Below, in pieces: positions 1 to 11,327 of a DNA stretch of 47,113 nt. How positions within the stretch are numbered: position 1 is the first letter of the stretch; each line of letters opens with the position of its first letter. Position numbers and translations under genes: made by a program. Source of the DNA: Parachlorella kessleri (Eukaryota; Chlorophyta; Trebouxiophyceae; Chlorellales; Chlorellaceae); contig BBXU01002139.1 in NCBI GenBank assembly GCA_001598975.1, forward strand, positions 1 to 47,113, written 5' to 3'. Under the pieces are notes generated by a model that was not told the DNA's origin, made no database searches, and worked only from the letters and a program-made list of their open reading frames with translations.

Positions 1-90
1 AGGGGGGTCCCCATGGTCAAGAAGGCGCACAGGCTGGATGCGTGCCAGCTGCACGGGAATGGATGCAAGCGCGTCTGTCTGCCGCTGCAG

Positions 91-441
91 ATGCTCGACA
101 TGCTGCGGCTTCAACAAAATGCACTCCATGGAGACAAGATGGAGATTATCATCATAGCCCTTATTGTGGTGAGCGCATCTGCTCATATATATGCAACGTC
201 CAGGCTGACTGGGACTGGGATGCCTTGATGGGATCGCCCGAATGGACCCACCCTGCTCTGAAACACGTGCTCCTACTAGGAGGCTGCACAAGGCATCTGG
301 CACAGCCGGGGAGGAATAGACTGTCCCTCCCTGCCTGCCTTGCAGGTGGACGTGTTCATCCTCCTGTTCCAGCTCGCGGCCACGTTGGGCTGGGTGGGGC
401 GTGGGCTGGTCCCACACCTGGGGTTGCCACTACTGGACTGA
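91..441 (+). CDS. 3' end of RMD1/DUF155-family membrane protein (partial)
   Basis: Two terminal exons, 91-168 and 346-441, join in phase 0. The first follows an intron ending ctgcag at 90; the second follows ttgcag at 345; the stop is TGA at 439-441. The piece encodes about 57 residues, starting MLDMLRLQQNALHGDKMEII and running into a hydrophobic stretch (IIIIALIVV) plus a further hydrophobic tail. A leucine-rich amphipathic helix followed by an isoleucine-rich membrane segment at the extreme C-terminus is typical of the DUF155/RMD1/RMND1 family, which includes organelle-associated proteins in plants, yeast and animals. That assignment is from memory of the family and rests on a short tail only. 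The rest of the gene lies left of the window; bases 1-90 look like intron. Confidence 0.55.
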
Positions 442-1314
442 GGGAGGCGGCGCTCGGGGTGAAGGCTACGTTCCGCACATTGCGGGCTCACGCCTGGGGC
501 CCTTGCTGGCAGCCAGCATGGTGTGGATTATGGCGGGCAGATGCAGACTATGGTTGGTGGGCAACAATGTACCATACGTGACTACGCCTGCAGAGGCCTC
601 TTGAGTTGCACTGTTGTTGGTTTATTTGATAGGTAGGCGTTGCACAGATGACGAGGTTCTTGCTTGTGTCAGCGACTCACGGGCTTTGGTAATTCTTTCC
701 TGACCAGGTTTGACCAGCATGCATGGCAACGGGATGGACTCATGCCCTGCTTCACTTACCCGTGAAGTCAAGTTACTTTGATCTCATGTTTTTAAGTGTT
801 TGGGGTTGGGGTTGCGTTGGTGCAGTTCCTCCCCCTTTCGTACTCTGGCAAAAGCGGTGTCAGTGCAACGGTTGGTGGTTGCCCAGGCACCTGAATTTCA
901 AGATGGAAATGCATGTGGCTGGAAGGGAGCTTGGCGGGTGCCAGTTGCGTCAGTAAGCAAGGCGTTTGTAAGCATCTGCATCTTGCTGCTTGTAATGGAC
1001 GGTAGTCAGGCTGTAGCCTGTTGGCACCTGGGTGGCAAGCAAAAAGTGAGGCCTTGATGAAACATACCACCAAGCAGAGCAAAGACCCCGCTTTGGATCA
1101 TCTGATGGGGAGGGGGTTACAGCCAAGGAAGGAACAGGCAGGCCTTGTACTTGCATGTACTATCAGCCCAGGGGTCTAGAGAACGCAGGGAAAACTGACA
1201 ATGCTTGAAGCAACCTGTCATAGTGTCGCAACTTGAACCGATCCACAAATATAAAACAAATTTTTTGCATCTTGTCGCTTGACTGCTCACTTCCATCACC
1301 AGCAACTCTCAGCC
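442..1314. other. Intergenic region between DUF155-like gene and p23
   Basis: This 873-base stretch holds the 3' UTR of the upstream gene and the promoter and 5' UTR of p23. I see no open frame with splice support, no repeat and no RNA gene. A TGTAA, the usual chlorophyte poly(A) signal motif, occurs near 991 but is far from the upstream stop, so its use is uncertain. Confidence 0.4.
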
Positions 1315-2836
1315 ATGCCATTGCAGCCAACCGTGCTCTGGGCCCAGCGCAGCGATCGGCTGCTCCTCACCATAGACCTGCAAGACTGCAAGGACCCCAA
1401 GGTGTCTTTGGACAACGATGACAAGCATGGCAAGCTCTCCTTCAGGGGGAACGCACACTCGCATGCCACAGGTACGGTCTCTCATCAGCTTCTGACAAGG
1501 AGGTTTGATTCATTATAGACTTGATCCTCGGCAGAAGAGGCACCGATACAGACCCATTGGATGCGTCTGGAACTGATCTGGCTGGAGTTTGGAGCCCTGG
1601 CCTGCATGGATAAATCAGTATAATACGGTGCCTTCCTGATGGCAAGCTCAGAAGTTCCGGACAAGCCAGCGCCAGTGGCGCTGCTCACTGACCTGTCTGG
1701 CATGCAGGTCCTGACGAGAATGCCTACGTCTTGGACCTCGAGCTATTTGGGCCTATTGACAAGGAGGATACCAAGATCAGCCAGACTGACCGGACAATAC
1801 TACTAGTTATCGCCAAGCAGAACCCTGAATTTTGGCCGCGGCTGCTAGCACAGGCTGGCAAGACAGCACCAAATATCAAGGCAGGTGGCAGCCCTTGGTT
1901 GCGAACGTTTCTTGTACTCTTTGCACCTATCGCCTAAAAAGCGGTGGTTGCCTTGTTACCTCCGTCACTTGCATTGCAACCTTTAATACCTCGGGATACC
2001 AAACCCCCAGTGCGTACTGTTTGCCCAACTCCTTGTACAGCTTGTGCGTGCCTTTCGCTGCTTACCCAGCACCAGTTGCTTACTGCTTCCACTCATGACT
2101 CCCTGAGTGCATCGACCACTTGCAGGTCGACTGGGACAAGTGGGTCGATGAGGATGACGAGGTAGAGGAGGAGGGCGATAAGGGCATGGGTGGCATGGGC
2201 GGCATGCCACCCGGCTTTGACCTGTCCAGCCTCCAGGACTTCAGCAAGTTTGGGGACATGGGGGCCATGGGCGGCATGGGAGCAGGTGCGCACGGGTGGG
2301 GGCACGGGCACCGACTGTGTCCTGCTGATGCTGCATTGCCAAAGGGACTCTCAGCTGATGGCATCGTGATGCACAGCCCTTGAATCTGCTGGCTACAGGC
2401 AGCTGTTGCAGCTACATGCGTTGATGGTGACAGACAATGCTGGCAGAGGAGGGAGGGGGTCAACTGTAGGGACAGGGCTGGTTGCAGTTGTGCTCTGGGG
2501 CTTGCCTATAATTGTGGGCGGTGGTAGGTAATGCGATTTGCGGGTTGAGCTTGCTGGTTCTGGCAGGGTGGCGTGCAAGGATGCCCTGGGTTGCTAATAG
2601 GATGCCCAAGCTTGTTTCACCTGCTCCTTATGTGCACTTGTATGCGCTATTGGTGGCCTGCAAAGAGGGCATAGGATGTGTAGCTGGGAACTGACCACGC
2701 TGGGTTTAGGTTATATACATGCTAGGGTGTGGGCGCAGCAGTGACACACTGCCAGCTGCCCAGTGCAGGTGACCTAGACGCCGGGGACGATAGCGATGAC
2801 GATGATGATGAGTTGCCAGAGCTCGAGAAGGCATGA
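1315..2836 (+). CDS. p23: HSP90 co-chaperone p23 (CS domain)
   Basis: Exons 1315-1471, 1708-1880, 2126-2285 and 2769-2836 join with consistent phases to give 185 residues. Residues 1 to about 110 form a CS domain: the start MPLQPTVLWAQRSDRLLLTI matches the p23 opening, and NPEFWPRLL followed by VDWDKWVDEDDE is the family's diagnostic end of the domain. The tail has a Gly-Met run (GMGGMGGM), as in plant p23, and an acidic end (DDSDDDDDELPELEKA). p23 binds the ATP-closed N-terminal domain of HSP90 in the cytosol and stabilises client complexes. Intron 2 (1881-2125) must be GC-AG: only the donor AAG|GCAGGT keeps the frame into VDWDKW; the GT three bases further on breaks it. The gene is complete. 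Confidence 0.93.
1881..2125 (+). other. GC-AG intron in p23
   Basis: The donor AAG|GCAGGT and acceptor ttgcag|GTC are fixed by the conserved junction ...NIK|VDWDKW.... Using the nearby GT shifts the frame, so a GC donor is the best reading. Confidence 0.8.
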
Positions 2837-3067
2837 GCGGCTGCTTTTGCCATTGGCGGCACTTAGTGGGATTCCACTTAGTAAGGTTCCTGGGCTTCAA
2901 GATCAGAACTGGGGCAAGGAAGTGTTTCTGCACCACTACTTGTTTGTATATGTTGTGTTGCTCTCTTTCATTGCACTAGAGAGAGGATCTTGAGGTGGCA
3001 ATATGCCCACATGCACTTTACATAATGGACGGGTTGCATGGATTATAGACCCGCACTAGACGCTGGC

Positions 3068-4251
3068 TCACCTCAATACCATGGTTTTGCCGAGCGGCAG
3101 CAAGTTGAGGGCCTGTGAGTAGTACTCAATGTAAGCCTTGGAAGGCTAGTCGGCACCCGCAGTGTCATACTCTGAGGAAATCATCACCCCTGTCACCGTG
3201 CCGCCCTCTACCAGCTGATAGATACCCACGCTGGCACAGTCAACAACTCTCCCGGCAAACAGAAAAGGGGCCGGCGGGCCGCTGCCGCTGTCGATCTGCT
3301 CTGCAAGTGCCAGCCATTGTTGAGGTGCCTCTTGCTCATCTATTGAAGCCCCGCTTTCCACCTGATGTAGGGTCTGTGCTGCCACTGCGCTGACAAAGCC
3401 TGACTGCACAATGTGCGACCCAGCATACTGCAAGCAGCAAGATGCATCAGTGGTTGGTGGATCGGCCTAGCTTCGCTGCAACTGGTTAAACCCTGTGGCG
3501 GTGGTGTATCACTGATGGTCTTTGCCTTCCGTCATTGTGCTGTCAAGTATTTCTGTTCGGATCCTAGCCCGTGACTGCAAGCTCTATGGCTCCGGCAGTG
3601 ATACACGCGATCATGCTCTCTCAGTACGTGAAGCAAACATGACTTAATGTCCATGGTGTTGTACATGTGCAACGTACTAAAGGTCTGGCATCCTGGCAAC
3701 ACATAGGTGTGGAAGCTGCCATGCCCAGCAAGCGTACCTTATACTGAAAGACCTCCCCTCGCTTCCCAAAGACCCAGTGCGATTCCGGGTCGTCCCTGTC
3801 CCCCAATGTGAAGACGCCTTTACCAAGCCCCTGCAGCGCTACTGCAGTCGCTTGATAAACATGCGAGTTCAGCCCTGAGTGCAACCAGCCGAGAAGTGGA
3901 ATGTGGAATGGACGGTGCTTGCCTGGGCTATGTTGACTGGCAGTGACAGTTGTATGTAGGGCTGTATGTTTCCCTCGCTGGAGGAAGCCTTGAGCTCCTT
4001 CAGCCGTACGGGTTCCACCACCAGAGCAGGGTCGATGAAGCAAACTGCCAAACACAACAGCGCAAGTGAGCAAAGCATGCTACCGCATTACAGAGGCGGT
4101 CCTTGGTTCGTTGGGTCCTTCAAGCTTAAGTAGACCGCAACCCCTCACCCTCTGTGGCTTCTGCTAGGGAGCTATATGCCCTGACAAGAACCCTGCTGCG
4201 CAGTGGTGCCAGTGACCGCCAACCACTCCTTAGCATAACAGTCACTGTCAT
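3068..4251 (-). CDS. Unrecognised protein with mitochondrial-type presequence; internal in-frame TAG
   Basis: On the minus strand I read exons 4149-4251, 3923-4044, 3738-3830 and a last exon from 3427 down to a TAG at 3146-3148 (199 residues). The same frame then continues coherently (PSKAYIEYYSQALNLLPLGK) to a TGA at 3068-3070, which would give about 225 residues. The N-terminus MTVTVMLRSGWRSLAPLRSR, followed by VRAYSS, is Arg/Ser-rich without acids, as in mitochondrial presequences. The intron 3831-3922 uses a GC donor (CAG|GCAAGC), the only choice I found that keeps phase. The mature part (for example FIDPALVVEPVRLKELKASS) belongs to no family I can name. The gene diverges from the SET gene and converges with p23. 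The stop could be a nonsense allele, a base error or readthrough; an undetected splice is also possible. Confidence 0.5.
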
Positions 4252-4580
4252 CGCAGGAAACTGGACAAGAGCTGTACGCCAACTTTGAAGGGAGCTTTGA
4301 AGGGAGGTTGCCAGATTGAGCTTTGGCCAATATTAGCGTACAGCGGTCAGAACTGTATCATGGGCCCTCCTTTGTGATCGACGACTGGTGGTGGGAACAG
4401 ACGGAGCGTAGGGAGGAAGTGCAAGAGAACTTGTCAACCCCGTTTCCTGCGCGCCTGCTAGGCTGACCTGCTAGGCTGACCTGTCCAACAGAGGCGTTTG
4501 GTTAAGCTCGGTACTAATTGATACAAAGAATAGTTGATGAAAAGTCACTTCAACAGCGTGTTGGGCTGCAGTAGAAGGTC
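4252..4580. promoter_or_regulatory. Divergent intergenic region with two short tandem repeats
   Basis: These 329 bases separate two diverging start codons and must contain both 5' UTRs and promoters. They carry a 12-base tandem pair (CTTTGAAGGGAG, 4283-4294 and 4295-4306) and a 13-base tandem pair (CCTGCTAGGCTGA, 4454-4466 and 4467-4479). No known operator is recognised. Confidence 0.5.
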
Positions 4581-7453
4581 ATGTTTCAGGTTCAGCACAT
4601 GCCGTGCTTGTCGTGTCTAGTGCAGCCCCTTCCCACCTGTTGCGTGTTGCAAGCTCGCAGCCAACGCAGCTATGCACGGCACTGGCGCTTTGGCCCCTTG
4701 TTGAGAGCAACTGGCCAACAGGCTAGTGACACCGCTACCACCCATAACCAGCTGGAAAGCAGGTTTAATTTGCTGGCGAGCGCTCTGGCACCAGGCGCTC
4801 GCTTGACAGCAGGCTACACACCCCTTGGGCGAGGCCTGGTGGCCTCCCAGCCAGTGCCTGGCTACACAGCCATGCTGGCAGTAGAGTGGGCCAACATATT
4901 TTGCGTCACAGATGAGCCCAGGAAGGATGGGACCGCCTTTAGCAAGAGGGTGTTGCAAGACTGGCAGCTTTTGCACCACGCAATGCCCCCTCTCTTGGTC
5001 GCTTACCTACTGGGAAGCAGTGGTAAGTCGACCTGCTCAAACCAGCTCTGTGATTGCTTCTGAGCAGCCTATCAAGAGTCACACTGTGTGCTCACAGCGC
5101 AGGCGATGCGGACTGGTTTCTGCGTCTGACAGCCTGGATGCTCTTTTTGGCAAACAAAGTCGAGCACGGGCCGCTTGCCCTCTACAAGCAGTTATTGCCC
5201 AAGGTTGGTTGGGGTTATTGCGCCGGTAGTATGCTAAATGATGGGCTATCGGTGGGTTGTATGTTTGCAGTCCTGCTTGTGCATGATTTGCACCCTAGAC
5301 AGTCTGGAAGGGCTGCGCTCATTTCAGATATGCCAAGCCGTGTGCACAGCTTTTGTACAGGCGGAAGACATGTGCTGCCTGATGAACTATCTGCCAGAAG
5401 AGAGGATCCACTTGCAGGCAAGCGAGTGAAGCATCATGCCTTTCAGGGTTGTGTGCCTGCAACTTTGACCACCTTGTTAGGAGGCTTTCCGAACTTGATT
5501 TAGTATTTGTATTCCCTTGCTTGGGTTGATTATTTTGTCACCTTTTAGGTCTGCTATACCATCAGACTAGCCACCATCTGCTGCACCCGACACCTGGTGT
5601 TGACTTGCCACCCGTCCTCTCGCCTTCCAGAGTCGCGCCCTGGATGCCCTTGCTGCCAAGGAGCGGGAGGAAATATTTGGGCTCCATGCTCGCGTGTTTA
5701 GCAGCGAAAGCGGCGAGCTGCGGTCACTCTCGCTGGCTACAAGCCCAGAAGAGACGTTGTGGGCAGCCTGCATGGTCAACTCCAGGTGCTTCAGTGAGAA
5801 GGTGCGCTGCGCGAGGCCCGTGGGGAGTCGGAAGCATGGGCAGTTCCTGTGGTCGGAGTCTCCGCGCCACCCCCCCCCCCCCTAATGGACAGCTTGTGGC
5901 CTTACAAGTTGACGAATCCTAATGATTCCATATGCACTCAGACATGTACAGTATTGCACATCTTCCTCAAATGTCCTGTGAGGTGAGCTGGGTTTGCTTG
6001 GCCCCAGTGCTGCAGGTGGCTGGGGAGGTGGTGTCGATGGTGGTGCCGTGCGCTGACATGGCCAACCACCTGAACGACCCCAATGCTGCCTACGTCTTCA
6101 ACCCGCGCACAGACTGCTTTGAGCTGGTGTCCTTACGGGTAAGAGAACATAGCTGGCTGAGATTGAAATTGCAGTGGTGATGACCTGGCACGCCGTCGGC
6201 CAGGCTAGGCCGAACGTTGGGAGCCAGAGTGTCAGGTACAGCAACAGAGCCCAACTTGTGCACGGGGTTTGGCAGGCCGGCATTTGGATCAATTGGCAGT
6301 GTCTGTAGGTCACAATCTGATGCGCCCTGCACATGGCCCACATTGCCATCTTGCCGTGCCACGAGCTTGTTTAACATGAACAGCTGCCCCGCATTACATG
6401 CAAGGCTTTTGCTAAGATTCTCAACACGCTGAGGCCACCGGCATCCCTAGGGAGTTGTTAGTGGGTTGACGTGAGAGTGTACAACCTGCAGGACATTGCT
6501 CAAGGGGAGGAGGTGTGCATCAGCTATGGTTGCCGCAGCAAGGACAATACCGAGCTGATGCGGGACTATGGTTTCATCCAGCAGGCCAACCCCAACGACC
6601 GGGTGCCGTTCCGCACAGGTATGGCAGGCCTTGGGTGACTGTAGGACCAGGCAGGCGCACTGCTGAGAACTCCAGCACGCTTGCTAGGCGGTGCTGCAGC
6701 GGCGAGGTGTCTTCTTAATGGTCTCCCTATCCTGCTGTTCCTCGTGCAATCACCAGCAGCTGAGACTGGCCATGTGATTTGACCCTGGCCCTCCAACCCG
6801 CCTGACCACTGCCCCTGCGGCATGCCGTCCCTTCAGGCACTGACGTTGCAAGCCGGCTGGCGTATGGAGACGTCCCGCCTCCCTCCCTCCACGCTGCTCA
6901 TTTACAAGCCACCCTGCAGTTTGCTGCCCAGGCCTCGCAACTCTCCCAGCAGGCTGTCGCCCGGCTGCCAGCCATCCTCGGGTCCCTGCAGCCCTTCTTG
7001 CGGCCAGGCACGCTGCCATCAAGCAGGGCAGCCTCCCTAGGAAGACAACCAGCAGCGGCCACAACTAGCGGTGCGGTGACGGCAGCTGCAGGCCGGGCAG
7101 CGCCAGGCAGCACAGCAGCAACAGCTGGCAGGCCCAGCCCGGTCGGGCAGGCCATAGCCGTCTTGACTAGCAGCAGCAGGACAGGAGCCTCACTGTCAGA
7201 GGCTGAGCGGCCAGCAGAGCGCCGCAGTGTGGATGTCCTTCTAGAGCAGTGCAGGGCCATGCTGGCAGCCCACGGCACCAGCATAGAGACTGACGAAGCC
7301 CTGCTGGGAGGGCACGACGGGCTCAGCAGGGAGGAGACCCAAGGCATGCAAAGCGCGAGGGTGCGCCAGGCGGTAGTGTGGAGGCTGGAGCGCAAGCGGC
7401 TGATAGCTGCTGCAGAGGAGTCGCTGAGACTTTATGCCCAGGGCTTGAGCTAG
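4581..7453 (+). CDS. SET-domain protein lysine methyltransferase, Rubisco LSMT/SETD3-like
   Basis: Seven exons (4581-5022, 5103-5203, 5361-5417, 5631-5801, 6016-6138, 6492-6618, 6837-7453) join in phase to give 545 residues ending in TAG. After a Ser/Arg/Ala-rich leader of roughly 60 residues comes the split SET domain: GRGLVASQPV opens it, the variable iSET helices follow, then VVPCADMANH (the NH motif) and EEVCISYGCRSKDNTELM (catalytic Tyr in SYG), followed by YGFI. The last 200 residues are helical and Ala/Gln-rich, in the position of the Rubisco-LSMT substrate-binding domain. The order matches LSMT-like enzymes, which use S-adenosylmethionine to methylate Rubisco, aldolase or other proteins; the substrate here is unknown. 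Intron 5418-5630 is GC-AG (CAG|GCAAGC). The leader suggests plastid import, but this is inference. Confidence 0.85.
5418..5630 (+). other. GC-AG intron in SET-domain gene
   Basis: The donor CAG|GCAAGC after ...EERIHLQ and the acceptor ttccag|AGT before SRALDALAAK keep phase 0. The next GT donors do not join in frame to SRALDAL. Confidence 0.75.
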
Positions 7454-8086
7454 GCAGCAGCACTTATTTCCCATGCCGCCTAAACCTGGTGTGGAATGGT
7501 TACTGCGGCGGCCAGGCAAGAGTGGAATGACCTGAAAGCAGCGTGGCCCTCAACTGGTGCGAGAGTATGTGTAGCGATTGAGCTTAGTGGCACTCAGTGA
7601 GCTCCCGGCTCAAACAAGTTGAGATCACATAATCAGAAGGACACGTCAGGTGTTGATGACTTGATAGCTCAACATACAGCATAGCATGTGTGCATATATG
7701 TGAGGGAAATGGCATCTTGCTGCAGGATGGACATATATGAGGAGGGCAGCTGCAGAATCCAGGGGTGCATGTCACTACCAGCTCCCCACATATCCACTGG
7801 TCGGTCGTACCCACCAAGCAGTTGCACTGAGTGTCCCAACCAGACCAGGGGTCGGCTGCTCTCAGGGTGTACGACTGCCTCCAAATCGCACACGCGTCGC
7901 CACGCAACTTCACCCATAATACACAACACGCAGCGTTGCCCCAACGCAACCATATACGCCTCGGCTCTTGCAGGCCACAAGAAGCCTCTCTGCTACAGTC
8001 ATCCTGCCCAAACAGGTGATACACAGCTCAAACTATTTGACACCACCATCAAGCATCCACACTAGCGTGGTAGCCTGCCAAGCCTG
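7454..8086. other. Convergent intergenic region between SET gene and uL4m
   Basis: This 633-base stretch holds the two facing 3' UTRs. Open frames up to 146 codons on the minus strand lack splice or family support. I see no RNA gene or repeat. Confidence 0.5.
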
Positions 8087-10171
8087 TCAGGGCTTGGGCG
8101 ACCAGGGCTTGAGTGGCGAGTTCAGCCGAGTCACCACCGCATCCACTGCCTGCCGCGACATGATGAGGTAATCCCGCTGCAGGATGCTGTACACGTTCAG
8201 GCCTCGGGCGGGGAGCACCTCCATCCAGGGGAGGTTGCGAATGGAGCGGCGCAGCAGCTCACTACATGGGGCAGGCAAGCAGGCGAGGAGAGGGTAAGAG
8301 TAGGTGCCACGTTCGGATTTCTCGGCGATGTGAACGAGTGGTTTCTTCTGTACGATGCTGGACAAGCAGATCCGGTAGCTGCCCGCTGTCCTCTCCGGTG
8401 GCACAACCTGCCATTAACAGAGACGCATGGGGTGCAATTCTAAGCGCCAGCCACAGAACAGTCAGCCCTTCATTCCAAACACACATCACAGCCGGATCTC
8501 ACTTCTATACTAGACACCGTGTAGCGAGCCCCTTTAAACACTGTCGCGTCAGCCCCTAAACCATGCCAGGACACTTTAGTGTTGCCAAGACCATGTTCCT
8601 GGCTTACCCGCCGTCAGGACCGTCCACAGCACTGTCGACAAACACAGCAGACCTCCTGGGGGCGCCCGCCAGCAGCGCAGACACATGCGCATCCATCACT
8701 TTCTGCGGCGAGGATGGCATAAGAAAAGGCAGGACTTTTGGGCAGGGCCAGGGATGCTGCAAAGCATGGGTCCTTGACTCCATGGCGGCGCCGTGATGCT
8801 GGCCTAAAGGACCAGGGCAATCGGCGGCAGTTCAGCATGACTGGACACGTGTTTCCTTAGCGCAATGCACTAACAAGTGGAAAGCGCTGCCAAAGCCGGT
8901 CACTTGCTGCTACTGCTGCTGCTGCTGCTGCGATTACAGCAGGCAGTCGTGGGCTTCAAACAAATGATCCCAGGCGATGCTGCCTTACCGTCTTGGCAGT
9001 CTCGGGCCGAAGGGAGTCCAAAACCAGCAGCCGCCCCTCCCACAGCTTCGCCTGCACAATGGGTACCCTAACTTCTAGGTTTCTGCTCCTACAGCTGATT
9101 GACGCAGCACAGGAACTGCACGGCGCAAGACCGTCAGGTCTGAGCCTGAACGATGCTTTAAAGCGCCTCTGATGTCCTGCCCAACGTCATATTGGGCCAT
9201 GTCATCCCTTCGGCTGTGCCCCAATCTGTTAGCAGCACCAGTCCACTGGGCTACAACAGGCCACAACAAAAGGCAGACAGGTCAAGGCTACCTACAGGCA
9301 ACACTGTAGGTACCCTTCGTTCCGCCCTGCTGATTGCCAACCCAACCCACCAGCCCCTCACACGTACCGACAGCGCGCACTTGAGCCCCAGCCGCCGCAC
9401 GCGCTTGAACAGCTTGTGCTCATGGCTGCGCAGCACTGGGCCGTGTGCAGTACCTCCGCCTCGCCACTGCGGAGCGCGGATGGTGCCCTGCCGCGACTGG
9501 CCGCTGCCCTTCTGCGGGCGGGGCTTGCGGCCGCCGCCGCGCACCTCGGACCGTGTCTTTGTTTTGTGGGTGCCCTGCAGCCAGGCCCACTTGCCGCAGT
9601 TAGAGAGCTATGCAACAGATATGGGTGGGCAGTGATCTGCCAGCCTCGAGCCTTTGCACACAAAAGTGGCGGTTGGTGATCCTAGCTCGCCTCCTGTGCC
9701 TGTGGGTGTGCCATGCGCGCACTGAAACAGCCTAGACCCTCCACCACACACACACCCACACAACACACGCTAACTTCCTACTTTCCACGTCCTGGGTCAA
9801 AGCTTTGTGTGCCAGGTGCTGCCTAGGTCAAGGTTAGCGCCACCAAGAATCAAGCACCTTACCTGCTGGCGCCTGGCTAGCTGCCATCGCACGACCCGGT
9901 GCAGGATGTCCTTGCGTATGGGCACATCGAAGATGCTCCCATCCAGCACCTGCTGCCCCACTTGCTGCTTGTCAAGGTTGTAAAGGGGCACCACATAGCT
10001 TTGGAAGGCACCCTGCACCGACTGCTGTACCACTGGGGCTGGGCTGCTGCTAACGTCCTCGTAAACTGCCACAGCTGGCTGCGCTGCATAGTGCCTTAAC
10101 AGTGAGAGGCAAGCTGCTGGTACAACACTTCTGGTGGCTGCAGCGGTTGCTGGGCTAGCTGCCTGCAACAT
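8087..10171 (-). CDS. MRPL4: Mitochondrial large-subunit ribosomal protein uL4m
   Basis: Exons on the minus strand (9863-10171, 9368-9574, 8989-9051, 8608-8702, 8087-8261) join in phase to give 282 residues. A short Ala/Arg-rich presequence ends around LLRHYAAQ. Then come [20 protein letters not shown] and [20 protein letters not shown], the universal uL4 loop ([16 protein letters not shown]), and a C-terminal half with [15 protein letters not shown]. The wording [24 protein letters not shown] fits mitochondrial rather than plastid or cytosolic uL4. The long loop reaches into the peptide exit tunnel of the mitoribosome. The last junction splits a Gly codon (GG|T) and only works with the acceptor tgtag at 8262-8266, so the frame upstream of it in the same ORF is intron. 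The gene is complete. Confidence 0.92.
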
Positions 10172-11327
10172 GCAAGCAAGGCCATGTCATCAGGGGGCAG
10201 ACAACGGGTTGCCACCTACCCAACGGAAGCCACCCTACTGTCCGTCGAAGAAGCATGTACGACCCACTTGCTGCAGGAGCTGGGACCCCAGCCCTGACAA
10301 GAGGGAGCTCCTGGCGAGCATGGACCTAACAAGTGCCATGCCAGCCAGAAAGCGCTGCACCCTTTCTCCTATGAGTAAGGCTTGTCCCGCAGAACTTGTT
10401 ACGATGAACGTTGTGACGCCACTTCGAAGGCACGGTTTGCCTACAAATACACCCTTGAGTGGAGGCTTGTTGGGCGATTGCAGACGCGGTAATGAGGATA
10501 GAATACGCCAATTTACTGTTGATATTTACTCTCCTTGGCTGCATGACCCTCCGCTCAGCAGTTTGCTCAGCATGAGCGGGAGCCCTTGGACTCACGATGG
10601 CATGCACGATGGCATGCCATGGCAGCCTGCAAGCCTACGAGGTTGCACTGTTCATAATAACACAAGCAATGGCCATGGCACAGAGTTGAAACCAGGTGAC
10701 CGACTTCAAGACCAGGGCATCGGCACTGTGCCTCGACCTCCTTGCCCAGGGACTTAGAATGCCAAAGTGCACGGTTCTCGCAACCATGCCAAGCACAACG
10801 GCTGTTTAAGCAGAGTTCCCACAGGCCTGCTGACGACAGCATTGGTTGCACTCCCAAATAGGTCTACTTTGTGGTAGTCAAGCCCCATTGACACGGAAAG
10901 CACGAAGGCTATTGTAGAGAACAAGCGTGGCAAACTCACTTTCAGTAAAGGGCTGCACATGCACAGTACACAGCCTTTTAAGGCGGTCTAAGGCTGCCTG
11001 AGCTGGCAGTCGAGCTTGAGATCCTTCAGGCCTCCTGACAGGCAGCTGCTCATAAGCAATAGCGTGTGTCTCTACCAAAGCGATTCAACTAAAGCATTGT
11101 ATCCCAGCCTGCCAGTGGCCAAGCACAGCTCTTATGCAGGTTCAAAGCTTGCTGTAAGCCTGCACTGGTGCTAAGAAATATATCAACAAGGAGATATCTC
11201 ATGAGGGAACAAAAATGAAGCCTAAAATACCTGGGTTACCGGCTAAGCCTGGAAGTCATAGGCCAGCCTGCTTTGTTCCACTATGCACAGTCTCATTCTG
11301 TAGCCCCTGATCGTTTCTCTGACTGTC
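10172..11327. other. Intergenic region between TauE/SafE gene and uL4m
   Basis: These 1,156 bases contain the 3' UTR of the minus-strand transporter and the promoter of uL4m. The plus-strand ORF 10134-10757 overlaps the uL4m start and has no splice or family support. I found no repeat, RNA gene or convincing exon. Confidence 0.45.

Noticed and set aside
5204..5360. An extended exon of the SET gene starting at the tttgcag near 5271
   Set aside because: It would insert about 30 residues (SCLCMICTLDSLEG...) where LSMT-like proteins have none; the acceptor at 5360 gives a better match and keeps phase.
10134..10757. A 207-codon plus-strand ORF
   Set aside because: It overlaps the uL4m start on the other strand, has no family resemblance and no splice partners; it is most likely chance in intergenic DNA.
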